64,000 nucleotides of DNA from Byssochlamys sp. IMV 00236 (taxonomy: Eukaryota; Ascomycota; Eurotiomycetes; Eurotiales; Thermoascaceae), in contig MSJH02000504.1 in the NCBI GenBank assembly GCA_001931875.2, positions 62,001 through 126,000 on the forward strand, read 5' to 3'. Position 1 is the stretch's first letter. Every line of letters starts with the position of its first letter. The translations under genes and the position numbers were made by a program. Shown here in pieces: positions 10,991-22,366 of the stretch. The notes under the pieces were generated by a model. It did no database searches. It had not been told where the DNA came from and saw nothing but the letters and a program-made list of their open reading frames with translations.

Positions 10991-12536
10991 ATGTCTCCCA
11001 GACTACTCTCCAACTTCGATAATATCATCCTGAATACGGACACCTACAAACATTCGCACTGGAATCTCTATCCTCCGAACACAACGCATGTCTCCAGTTA
11101 CATAGAGTCGCGCGGAGGCGAATATCCGGCCCATCTATTCGTTGGTCTACAAGCCTTTATCAAAAAGCACTTGCTGCGCCCGATCACGATTGATGATATC
11201 GACGAGGCAGAGATTGTCACGCGTCAGCATCAAATTCCATTCAACAGGGAAGGTTGGCTTGGGATCGTCAATGAGCACAACGGCTATCTCCCTGTGGAGA
11301 TTGAAGCAGTTCCCGAGGGGACGGTCTTACCCATCAAGAACGTCCTCGTTCAGATTGTGAATACAGATCCGAAGTATCCCTGGGTGACGAGCTTCATTGA
11401 AACGGCTCTACTTCGATCTGTCTGGTACCCTACTTCTGTTGGAACGACGAGTTGGCTTGCAAAGCAGCTCATCCGCGAAGCATTGGAGAAGACCTCGGAC
11501 CACCCGGAAATCCTTCGAGACGTATTGCAAGACTATGGTGCTCGTGGAGTGAGTTCCCAAGAGTCTGCAGCTCTGGGGGGACTGGCGCATCTCGTCAACT
11601 TCCGACAAACGAACACCATCTCCGGATCTCTCGCGGCTACTCTCTATTACAACGCTCTCAACCCTGCTATTTCCCAGCCTAACTCGGAACACTCGACGGT
11701 AACGGCATGGGGAAAGGACCACGAGGTTGACGCCCACGCGAACTTAATCAAACAGTACAAGGGTTGGCCATTCGTTGTGGCTGTATCTGACTCGTATGAT
11801 TTGGAGAATGCCGTCAAGGATATATTCGGCACCAAACTCAAGGATGAGGTCATCAACAGTGGTAAGCAACAAATAACTAGGCCTCGCGCCATATTTACTA
11901 GTTAGATATTCTTGCAAATTACTGATCAACTTCGCGTGACCAGGCAGCGTCATCCTAGTGCGACCTGACTCCGGGGATCCACCAACAGTGATTTCCGAGA
12001 CGATCGAGGGTCTTATTGAGAAATTCGGGTCAACGACCAACTCGAAAGGCTACAAAGTCCTTCCAGACTACATTCGAGCTGCACAGGGTGATGGCCTTAC
12101 CATTCCCTCTCTGAAGCGAATTTACGCCGAGCTTGATCGTCGCGGCCTATCCGCCGACAATATTTACTTGGGCATGGGCGGCGGTCTGCTCCAGTACATC
12201 AACCGTGACACGCTTGCCTTCACTCAGAAGGCGAACGCAGTCCAAATAGACGGCGAATGGAGGGATATCTATAAGCAGCCAAAGTCTGATTCTGCGAAGA
12301 CCTCGAAACGCGGCAGACAAGCACTGGTGATCCGCGATGGGGAATACACTACTGTCCGAAAGGAGGATCTCAAGGAAGGAGAGGAGAATCTGCTCCGTCC
12401 AGTGTTCCGAAATGGCAAGCTGCTTGTCAACCAGAACTTCGAAGACATTATTGAGCGCAGCGAGCGTCCTGTGCCGCGCTGGTATTATGAGCCCGTGTGG
12501 CAGATAAAGGAGGGGGTGAATGGGTTCAAGAATTAA
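10991..12536 (+). CDS. NAMPT: Nicotinamide phosphoribosyltransferase (NAMPT/NadV type), 487 aa
   Basis: Joins nicotinamide and PRPP to give NMN, the first step of direct nicotinamide-to-NAD salvage. Exons are 10991-11861 and 11944-12536 around an 82-nt intron (GTAAGC...CCAG); total length is 487, close to the 491 of the vertebrate enzyme. Seen motifs are NTDTYKHSHW with D17 and Y19, RGVSSQES with R185 and S188-S189, EHST with H234 (equivalent to the catalytic phospho-accepting His247), RPDSGDP with R297 and D299, QGDGL, and the GMGGGLLQ phosphate loop. The aromatic residue that stacks on nicotinamide (Phe193 in human) is Tyr182. The core machinery thus looks intact. A clean spliceosomal intron argues for a resident eukaryotic gene. 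It is convergent with ADE2, another nucleotide-pathway gene. Confidence 0.93.
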
Positions 12537-12919
12537 TGACAGTTGTGATACTGCTAGTTTATTTTAGAACATTCTCTGACAGCATGTTATCCCGAATTTT
12601 GAATTCGCGAAGATACCAATGAATTCTGCTCAACCTATTGTATACGAACATCCGCTCTTCTCTCAAATCATTGCAATGGAATCTCTCTGGCGTTAGGTTA
12701 GGTTCAAAGCTATTCTATTTCTGATCCATGTATTGGATCTGTTGTGACAATGGAGGCACGAGTGATTGCGTGTTTTTAACCTATACTTCCGAATATTTTG
12801 GGGCGAAGCTTAACCGGACAAAGATCCCATTGTTTCGATAGTTACCCCACATGGTTGAAGACTAAATCTTTGGCATTCTCTCTGAAGTCTGTGCTCCTTG
12901 TTACTTTCGTAAGCTACGG
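12537..12919. other. Convergent intergenic spacer, 383 nt
   Basis: Shared 3' region of NAMPT (+) and ADE2 (-). Nothing coding was recognised. Confidence 0.5.
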
Positions 12920-14899
12920 CTATTTCCCACCATCCAATGTCCAGCCAAGCTCATTCAGTCTTTCTCCCTTCTGCAGCACCACCCGCTCCATATTCGCCCT
13001 GTACTCCTCTATCGCAATGGCATATTTCGGATCAGTGATAGCGAGAATGCGGATTGCAAGCAAGGCTGCATTGGTGGAATTATTAATTCCAACAGTAGCG
13101 ACTGGGACTCCTCTCTAGACCAGACATCAGCTTTCATCCAAATTTCGCCGCGTGGGGATGATATAATACTTACCGGCATCTGAACAATAGAATGAAGAGA
13201 ATCGACACCGTCAAGCGTGGGGCCCTTGACGGGAACACCGATAATGGGCAGGTTCGATTCAGATGCTATCATTCCTGGGAGATGCGCAGCGCCTCCAGCA
13301 CCGGCAATAATGACGCGGACGCCGCGAGAAGCAGCCTCCTTGCAAAAGTCGTTCATGAGCGTTGGGGTACGATGGGCGGAGACGATACGAGTCTCGAATG
13401 GCACCTTGAACTGATCTAGGATGCGAGCTGCATCGCGGATACTAGGCAGATCAGAGTCGGAGCCCATTAGCACCGACACGAGCGGCAGCGGATGAGATTT
13501 GGGCGGCTTTGGAACAAGAGGGTCATTGTTGAAGGATCCTATGATCTTGTGGATGCGATCATTAACGTCCGCGTCGGAGGGGCCAACCACGGTGATATGG
13601 CCGATCTTACGTCCCTTGGGAGAATCGGATTTTCCTGGTGCCTCTTTCTTCCCGTATAGGTGCACAGTAGCCCCGGGAGTCTCAAGAGCCCTGCGGACGA
13701 CGGAACGAACTTCTTCAGCGGTCTCAGGCGTGCTGCGGAGGTTCAACGTTGCGGCCGAGAGAGCCTTCAATTCCGTACTGCCAAGTGGAAGTGAAAGAAT
13801 AGCACGGAGGTGGTTCTCGTATTGCGATGTCTCAGAGGCTTCGACGGTATAGTGAGCAGAGCTGTGTGGGCGAGAGGCGATTTCATGGACCAATAGTGCT
13901 CCTGCTCATTCCAATGTTAGCATTATTATGATCAGGTGTTGTATATTCACCTACCGTCATCTAACAGGAAGAACTCTACACCAAATACGCCGACGGCACC
14001 ATCAGGCAGTGAACTGATAACTTTCTCTGCTATCGATTGTGCGCGAATGGCTACGTCTTTTCCTCCCTGTCTCAGAGGAGCGCGAACAAGATGGCCAATC
14101 TTTCCAGCATGAACATTCTCAACTGCTCCATAGCTTCGAATTTCGCCTTTAGCATTCCGCACGAGGACCACGACGACCTCATGGGTAACATTTGTCGCGT
14201 AACGTTCAGCAAAGAGCGGGGCCTTGAGTTTGTCCAGGCCAAGCTGAACATCGTCAAGATCATGGATCAAGAAGTTTCCTCGACCGTCATAAGCTTGCCT
14301 GCGAGATTTGAGTAGCAGTGGCAAGCCAAGTGTCTTGGCTGCTTGGGAAACGCTCTCAACGGTTGGATCCGGAAGGTCGATGAAATCAGCAACTGGAATA
14401 TCTGCTTTCCTCAAGAGCTGCTTCTGAAGCAACTTATCTTGAACAATTGCGATCGTTTCTGGAGACGGGAATATCTCGATGCCCTTTCCTAAGTTCCCGC
14501 CAGTCGTGGAGTATTTGTCACGGATCTGGAAGAGTGCCTGTACGTCCACATGCTCGATCTCGACTGTGAGGACATCGACTCGTTCAGCTAGAGAATGAAT
14601 GTCGTTTGGATTGGTGTAAGAGCCATCGACATGCGTAAGAGATGACTTGAGGAGAGATGCGGCGCTGATCTGCTTGGTGGGAGCTGCTGGGGAGGGATCA
14701 AGGGCCAGAACGGGTATAGACAGTCGACTCGCGGCTTCGCTGAGCAATCGGCCATATTGACCACCCCCTGAACGATACAGTTAGTAATTGTAGAATATAA
14801 ACGGTCACAGAGAGATTGTCTAAGATATATGTATGTACAGTACATACCTAGAACACCAACAGCGCGGTCTTCAATTGAACCTTCAATTCGAGCAGCCAT
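12920..14899 (-). CDS. ADE2: Phosphoribosylaminoimidazole carboxylase (ADE2, PurK-PurE fusion), 595 aa
   Basis: Step six of purine synthesis, making CAIR from AIR. Predicted exons are 14899-14848, 14767-13955, 13901-13174 and 13114-12920 (596 codons with stop, all phases consistent). The N-terminal PurK-like ATP-grasp part starts [17 protein letters not shown] and carries [15 protein letters not shown] and [18 protein letters not shown]. The C-terminal PurE-like mutase domain has [32 protein letters not shown] and [11 protein letters not shown]. The short first exon is typical. Compared with the usual EIxPRPHNSGHYT motif, this reads [13 protein letters not shown], a modest divergence. Loss in yeasts and moulds causes adenine auxotrophy, and in yeast red pigment. 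Confidence 0.95.
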
Positions 14900-17425
14900 T
14901 ATTATCGACAAGGAACGTGGTAACGAATCTAACTCAGACACACACAACGCATATGCAACAGCAGTGGCAAGCAAGTTAAAGAACAGGGGTGTAGACAATA
15001 CAATAAACAATAGAATGGATTTTCTGACATGACGCCATCAAGAGCGTCGAGCTCGTGATAAAACTCATGAATAACACGAGTCACCTTGCTGCATGATACA
15101 ACGGGTATACGCAAGCTCGTCATCGAACTTAATCTATGCCAAGAGGAAGATCACAATTCATAAGAACGCGGCGGATCTAAAGAGGGGCATATTTGAGATT
15201 TGAGACTTGTCGCATTGCGAGGTCGGCTAATTTTATTATCTCTATACAAATGTTTTCCTGTAGTATAAACAAACAAAACAAAAGGAAGCGACGAACTGAC
15301 CCGGGTTGATATAAATCATCGTTGAACACAATGTCCTCAACAATCCATGGCGATTTTTTCGATAAGATACGAGGTCTCTAAGGTAGCCTGTTAGTATCGA
15401 GAGACATTGTCTCTAGAGGAGAACCCCCATCGAAACTATTCCAATTATCCGATGGCCTATGACTATCAGACACCGACAGCGAGGCGACAACTGCTTAGCG
15501 AGCCAATGGCGCAAGCTGTGATGAGGCGGATCCAATCCTCCCGGGAGAGGGATTTGTTTCCGAGAAGGAATTCTGTCAAGACCTGGAGAAACGTGGACTT
15601 CGTCACCTGCTTTCTTTGGGCGAGCCTGAGCAAATGGGATTCACGTTCGGTTGGTATAGGCATACTGTCTGAGGTTGGGTGACTATACTGCTATGGAAGT
15701 TTGTGAAGGTATATGCTGGAAATATCCTAGCTGTCCTACTTAAGAAGACGATAGATCCTTGGAGATTGTCCTTTGGTACCGAGAATTCTGTCATTCAGGA
15801 TATTTTTATGTCGTACTTAATTATCTAATACTCGTCACTCGTTCAGCGACACTGTTCTCTGCATCAAGTGGTACTGGTGATTTACTTCATGGAAAGGTAA
15901 ATCTTAGCTGCTATACTTAGCGAATGAAGCTGTACTCCAAGATAGCAAAAGCTCTAGGAAAAATCGTGTTTAGAACTAGATCTATCTGCCAAAAATTCCC
16001 AACCCCAGTGGATAAAGCAGGTAATATCTCGCCTAGTTATATCTTGGTCTAATAACTGCAATACTGCAATGTGCCGTACTATTCCAGGGAGCTGGAAATC
16101 AGCATATTAATCCCAGCCCGTATGATGCTGTCGCGGCATGAGTGAAAGTATTATCTGTAATTAATCGTGAAACCAACGAGGATATCAGTCACAAGGTCAC
16201 CGCCTGCTCACCATCGACCACGTTCTGCTAAAAAAACGCAAATTCTAGATAATCCCCTATTGTCTTGAGGATTCAACGCGACTGCGCCTCACCTCGTATT
16301 CAACCGTTTCATCAAAATAGGACGTCCCGGAGATTAAACCAATACGCACTACTGGCTGGACGATCACCCCGGCACTCGGGACCTGATCACTTCCCCGGAC
16401 TCTGGAGGCAGTTGCCGCAATCTGCTCCGAGCTTCAAGCCCCGACGGAGGTACAACTACTTATCTACCGAGTAAATACTCCGTAGTACGTACTCCGGGCG
16501 TACGACGCAGACACTGTGAAGCTTGAACACCACGCAACTGATCGCGGACGAAGCAAAGGCACAGACCGGACTCTCAGAGCGAGGAATCCTCGTGGTGCCT
16601 TCCCTACGGCGGCGCAGCTAAAGCCGTAGATACCAAAGTACTACTAAGTGGTACTAAGTACTCCGTACAGATAAGCGGACGTTTGAAGTGGGACTGGATC
16701 ACTATTTAGCAAAATCCCAAAAATGAGTACTTGGCACCGCCCTCGTCTTGTGCGATGCCTATACTGTACGCATAATTCCATGCGTTATTGTTGCCTAAGT
16801 AGCCATGGTTACTTTTAGTATGGGGGAAATACCTAACCTACAATAACCGCAAGTGGGATAAGCAGAGGTTAACGCTAGATAGATTACTAGGAGCTAGTCG
16901 GGGCCCAATGCAGTGTCCTTTTCTTTGGTCCTCACCCACACGGACATTATGTGGTGCCTCAATAATGGGAGCCGTCGTGCGATGCTATAATCCGGCAACA
17001 ACGCGTACAGTCCCCGGTAACTTCTCATCTGTGATCTCCATGATACAGTCGTCTTGGTCGAGCTCATCTCATTAGCATAGCTGTAATCGCTAAAACGCAT
17101 CAGACCCAGCCCTAATAGAGAAATGGGATTAGAGCCAAAAATAAAGAACCATTCTCTCGAGTTTCCAATTGTTCAACCAATGTGAGTTCTGGATGCAACT
17201 AAGTTATCTTAGGTAATGTTCCTCAGCTTCATTCAAGTCAGGGATTCCGATACTTTATCGATAGACCACATGCTATTGAATTTGAACCAATTTATAGGCG
17301 ACAAAACACTCTTTAGATATAGGACCACTGTCCTGATTTCAATGACAAGTATGGCTTACAAGAAATTAGTATTTTAATATTGGATAGAAATACATGACTG
17401 ATAGGTTACCAAGAACTAGAGTTGC
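14900..17425. other. Long intergenic region, 2.5 kb
   Basis: Lies between the ADE2 5' end and the 3' end of the rhodopsin-like gene. An open frame at 15452-15682 (+) has protein-like composition but no recognised family. The region contains two exact TACTCCGTA elements (16476-16484 and 16659-16667) amid related GTAC/CCGTAC repeats. No RNA gene was recognised. Confidence 0.45.
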
Positions 17426-18776
17426 TCACAGAACAGTTGATGCCTTCCATTCAATGTCGTGCTTGACATGGATGCCCCTGTAGCGATCAATTCCATCCTC
17501 AGTACTGTATTGTGGTTGAAAGTCACTTCCTTCAATGTTAGTCGTCAACTCTAGTTCATCCTCAGGTCGCAGCTTAGGACCGTTGTGAAGAGGGTAAAAG
17601 TCACCACCTTGGTCCCTGCTCCTGGCTGCGGCACCGGCCTCGTAAGTCGGCTTTGAGTCCTGGTGGTTGCTGCGTCCGAAGAATCTGGGAAAGCAGCGGC
17701 GAATAAGGGGAAGGAGTGTCGGCAGGCAGGCCGACACGATTCCGATACAGGGCTCGACAGAGGTCCAAATGAAGGTCTGGTTCAGACTCCAGGTCAAGTC
17801 TGATGACTTGTCGATCAGTGTGAGAGCGTATAGCCGTACCGTTCCAGCAACGCAAACACTAAATACACAACATGAGTTTGGAAGTTGAGGGCGAGGAGTT
17901 AGAATGAATACGTACAAACCACCGAGAGCGAATATACCCAAGACTGATATTTTCTGAGCCACAGGCATCTGTAATCCCCAGACCATTGGAATCGGACAGA
18001 ACAGAATGAGAAAATCAGTTACCACACTGGCCGCAGCATTGCCGATATAAAACTGGGTTGTATTTATGCATTTTCCTTTTGCCGTCGGATCGGTATACTG
18101 CAGCCAAAAATAGCTATAGGGCATGCATTGGAAAATGACCACCAGGAGAATTGCCAACCACCAGCCCATGACCAGAACGGCAAGCCAATTGAGAACCCGT
18201 TGGAAGCGCGGCACGTCGAAGACACGGCGGTAAAATAGAATAATCGACAATTTGATAAATGGGATTATGGTGTCATAAAGGAACTCATACGCCCATAGGC
18301 ACTGTCAACCATATTTGTTAGACTGCTCAACTCAGCTTTGGGTGTTGAACATCTTATACTCACCTGCAAGACCGCGGTCAAGTTTACTTTCGGGCTCCAA
18401 ATGTGTTTACCAATTCCTTCATAACAACCTAGAAATTTCAATTAGCACATATCGTCTAGCAGTACCTGGTTGTTCGATATATCTCTCGTACCTACGATGG
18501 TAAGAGCACAGGTTCCATATGCAAAAACCTGCCTCAAAACAAACTTGTCAGTGTCCCAAAAACCCTAAATATGGCGGAAGCAGGCAAATCACGCACCAGT
18601 GCTCCCATAATAAGATAGTCGTCCCATTGTAATTGCAAGTTCGAGACTTTTCTCGAAGCAACTCGTAAAGCCACTGCGGCTGTCGCCAGGATCACAAGAG
18701 TAATCACGGGACCCAGAATAGTCCATCTGATGTCTTCATTGAGGTCAACACCCGGAGGCGCATCTGACGAGGCCAT
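17426..18776 (-). CDS. Fungal rhodopsin-domain integral membrane protein (seven-TM), 366 aa
   Basis: Member of the large fungal 'rhodopsin domain' seven-helix membrane family (SAT4/PTH11-like without CFEM). Predicted exons are 18776-18597, 18528-18492, 18428-18364, 18301-17916 and 17858-17426 (367 codons with stop). Splicing rebuilds the hallmark string WDDYLIMGAL, VFAYGTCALTIVG, then IGKHIW and LSIILFYRRVFD. The remaining helices include WLAVLVMGWWLAILLVVIF and ASVVTDFLILFCPIPMVWGL with the family CIN-type loop (KGKCINTTQFYIGNAAAS). The C-terminal 100 residues are hydrophilic and cytosolic. Exon 2 is only 37 nt. The family is often found near metabolite or host-response genes, but its function here is unknown. 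Confidence 0.87.
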
Positions 18777-20696
18777 GTTCAGTGCTTCTTCACAGGACCA
18801 ATGACTAAATATCCCTGGTTTCGTTGCAATAAGTAAAGTCCATTGACCTTCTCTTGCGAGTCTGTCTCTCTGATACAAAGACTTTAAGATATGAAGTGTC
18901 CGACAGACAGAGCAGACTTCTTTTCATTGTCAACCGATCAACAGGGTTAGTACCAGGGATACACACTATACAGAGTAGTTGTCCACGAGTCATGCCTGCT
19001 GCTTAGTCTGTTTCCAGGGAAAGAATTTGGGGTTTGGGCGGGACCGGAGAAGGCTGGTCATAATTTAGATCATTATGCGGCACTCGACATTGAACTGTAG
19101 ATAGATCTCTACGCCGCAGAACTGAAGACTAATACGTTTAGTCCACGGGCATAGATACGACGTCTTCGCTCGTGATAGTATCAGTTTCATATTGCGACGG
19201 TCTCCAGTCGGACGGACTCTAGAACAACTCTCAACGTTAACCCGAGCCTCCCTTTGGCCCATGTAGTACGGAGACACGTCGTGGAGGCAGAGGCCACCCC
19301 TGTCTCTCTAAGCCAATACGTATACAGTATCGCAGGTCAAGACGGACCCAAAAAGCTAAGCCGGAATTTCCGGTCATTGGTGCAGCATCTCCCTAGGTAA
19401 TTGAATCCGGAAACATCGACAGTATTGTGGAGGTCGTATAATACTCCTTTGAGTGCGTACATTCAGCTGTTGACTCTCTGCTGCTACAGGCCCATAGGAT
19501 ATATAGCGCTTAGTAGTACACTAGACAATGGTGGATAGGTAAATGTATGTCAGGGCCAGTCATTAGGAGTACTTAGGATTATCTTGATGAACCAAGTTAT
19601 GAATTATATTAGATATCCAATCATTTTCGAACTCAACTTAGCATGGAGTAATTTGGCTCAGATCAGCAAAATAGCATGTTAGATTTCTTTTTCATAACCG
19701 AGCGAGTGTGATTACCGCGCTGGATACAGAAGAAACCTCCTGTGCGTCAGCTGGAAGAAAAGTGGACTATACAATGGGATGTAGTGGCGCTTAAATTAAG
19801 AGCTATCCACATGTCAGGTTCCGGTAAACCAACGCTGTTGTGGAAGAGTAGACACAGATCGCTAGCTGTTAACGGTGGGGAGCTTACCAGGCACAGGTTC
19901 CGGTCTGAACATCTTTATAACTAGTATCTCGTATTAGGGTAATCCACGGATAACCGGGCCTGCGCCGCAATTCAAGCAAAACGGGCGACTCACAACACGT
20001 CTTCTCAACAAACCGCCTAAGTGAAATAGTACAGGTTGATTTTAATACTAGACTGGGGTACCTGCATATTAAGGAGAACCAAAATTCAGAAGACAGAGGG
20101 CGACTTGACCTGGCACATGACCTGGGTTTAGAGTCGGGAGATTTGCGCAACAAGAGCCCTAAGCTAAAAGTTGAATGTAATGTGTTCAATATTATTGAAT
20201 AATTAAGTAGATAGCGATACTGCAGCGCACTTCAAATCCGGGGTTGGTGGTATCATATGATTTTGTCTTTGATTCTAAGTACAGCACGCTCATCGAGTCT
20301 GCTTAGTATTTCCTTCTGTCACCGCTAACGCTGATCAGACTCAGGCCGTTCGAGGACGGGTTTATGCGGAGTGTTGGATGTACTCTAGTCTCTAGGAAAA
20401 AGACTAATGAAAGCTACCACAAGAAACTTCGCATCTATGAATTAGCGTCTACTTCGCTTGCCTTGGGTGAAAGGGCTTGAAATGACTGCATGCTATCAAA
20501 TTAACTATGCCTGTAGCCGGTTAAGAGATTTTCCTCAAGCCCCATTTCGATTGGTATAAAAGCCTGTGGTGTGCTCTATGGGCTTTTTCCTATGTGATAT
20601 CCTTTTCCTAACAATCAACCACAGTTGGAAACACTGCTTTAGATTAACTCTCTCTTCTACTCCCTTGCTTCTTTTATCACTTGAGGAAACATAAAC
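18777..20696. other. Long intergenic region, 1.9 kb
   Basis: Lies between two divergent genes. It contains only short open frames without family resemblance. A TATA box for the downstream hydrolase locus lies at 20555-20561. Confidence 0.45.
20555..20561 (+). promoter_or_regulatory. TATA box (TATAAAA)
   Basis: Canonical TATAAAA about 140 nt before the ATG of the interrupted alpha/beta-hydrolase, suggesting the locus still has a promoter. Confidence 0.5.
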
Positions 20697-21498
20697 ATGG
20701 CACCCAAACCGACAATTCTCTTCATTCACGGAGCCTGACACACCCCTGAATACTTCAATCCTGTTATCGATAAACTAGAAAAGCTCGACTACCCATGTTG
20801 CACTGTCTCCTTGCCATCAGCAGGTGGAAACGACTCGGCAACGGCGAAGGACGACGCGGCCGTGATTCGGAAGAAGATATCTGAGCTAGTGTCTGATGGA
20901 AAGGAGGTCGTACTTTCAATGCACTCCTATGGTGGGATTCCAGGTACCATGAGCGCAGAGGGGTTTCTTCGGCAGGACCGTGAGAAAGAGGGGAATCGCG
21001 GTGGAGTTATATCTCTCGTCTATATCGCCGCGTTCCTTCTCCCAGAAGGGTCATCATTGGTGTCAGTTCTCGGCATGCCGCCCTGGATCAAGGTCGAGGT
21101 AAGTTACGTATCGACCAGATCATCGTAGGATGATGATTGACTGACCAATACATGTCCAGGGTAATCGTCTGACGCCCACTGACCCCCGAAAGATCTTCTA
21201 CAACGATGTGCCTCCGCATGTGGCGGATGAGTACATCTCAAACCTTTCGTTCCAGGCCTTGCCCTCCTTTGAGTCGCCATTGACTTATCCGGCATACCAG
21301 CATATTCCAGTCAAATATATCGCATGCGAGCTTGACAACTCCATTCCGATCGCCATACAGAAGGAAATGGCAACATCCGGTTGCTCTACTCCGGCAGACA
21401 TACACTACTTGAAAACGGGTCATTCTCCCATGGTGAACGCGCCGGATGAAGTTGTGAAGATTATCCAAGAAGCTGTCGAAATGGCGGGAAAGTCTTAA
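20697..21498 (+). pseudogene. Alpha/beta-hydrolase (esterase-like) interrupted by one TGA at codon 14
   Basis: Otherwise complete 246-residue alpha/beta-hydrolase of the small EstA-like class. Reading from the ATG at 20697 gives MAPKPTILFIHGA, then TGA at 20736-20738 where relatives normally have Trp (HGAW), then HTPEYFNPVIDKLE in the same frame. The rest is intact: nucleophile Ser in MHSYGG, an Asp in ELDNSI, and His in TGHSPMV. The intron 21099-21159 (GTAAGT...TCCAG) has good signals and keeps the frame. A start after the stop would lose the oxyanion-hole HG motif. It could be a recent pseudogene, a sequencing error, or UGA readthrough (the following base is C, a leaky context). The change equals TGG to TGA and is not in the preferred RIP dinucleotide. 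Confidence 0.8.
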
Positions 21499-22366
21499 GT
21501 TGCGGCGGTGCATCTAGTTCTCACCTAACGGCTACAAATGTCCATTATTTACTGGCGCCATCTTCAAGTGTATTGCAGGGATAGTGGGATGGATCTAGCC
21601 AACTCGTCTCCTCAATTGTACTTAATATTGTTAGTTAGTTTATTTGTTTTATTCTTTGCTCAGTAAATCTGCAATCAGCAGAAGGGGTAGCCTTCATTTC
21701 GTAGGCAAGGTCGAGCATTTCTAATATATAGTTTAAGTATTCAACAACTCAGTCTACTAGGCAGGTAGAGCATGATAAGCGTTTTTAGCAAGAATCTAAT
21801 AATTTCCAGTAGGCGATTGTATATATCCGTCGCAACATTAGGTCTTTCTCAGAAACGAATTCTCAAGAATTGAGCACGCCCAATATATAACGAGCGACTA
21901 TAAGCACTCAAGTCTCAATTGCTGGGATTATGTCACGCATTTTCTTGTTGCTTTTGCGTTCAATAGCCTCAAGTGACAGAAATAGCAGAGGAAATTGGTG
22001 TCTCTGTCACATGCGTTGCCCGGGTATGCCAAAAGCTACTCTTGAATAGTAGCCGCTGTCTCACGAGAAGTACAGAAAGGCATGATGACCGAGGGACCTC
22101 TCAAGCATCGACAACAGGGTCGTGTTCTTATACATATATGTGTGAACATACAACAGGATTAGGTTTCATCTTTTGGAATTAGAATTGACATCAGTGGTAT
22201 CTCGTCGTGATAAGCATTAGGTAGGTACATAAAGCAGATCGCCCGTGGCTCGCTATCCCAATCCCAATCCCTCGTAAAGTAAAAAAGTACCTTAAAAGCA
22301 TGAGTCGCCATCCTGAACCGATATCACATATCGCCAAAGTAGTTCCTTCTATCCATAGTTTGTCTC
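21499..22366. other. Intergenic, 868 nt
   Basis: Convergent 3' regions. A 210-nt open frame (21973-22182) has no recognisable content. Nothing else was seen. Confidence 0.45.

Noticed and set aside
15452..15682. Possible small gene downstream of the ADE2 promoter
   Set aside because: Protein-like composition but no family, no clear promoter and no conserved motif; evidence too thin to call.
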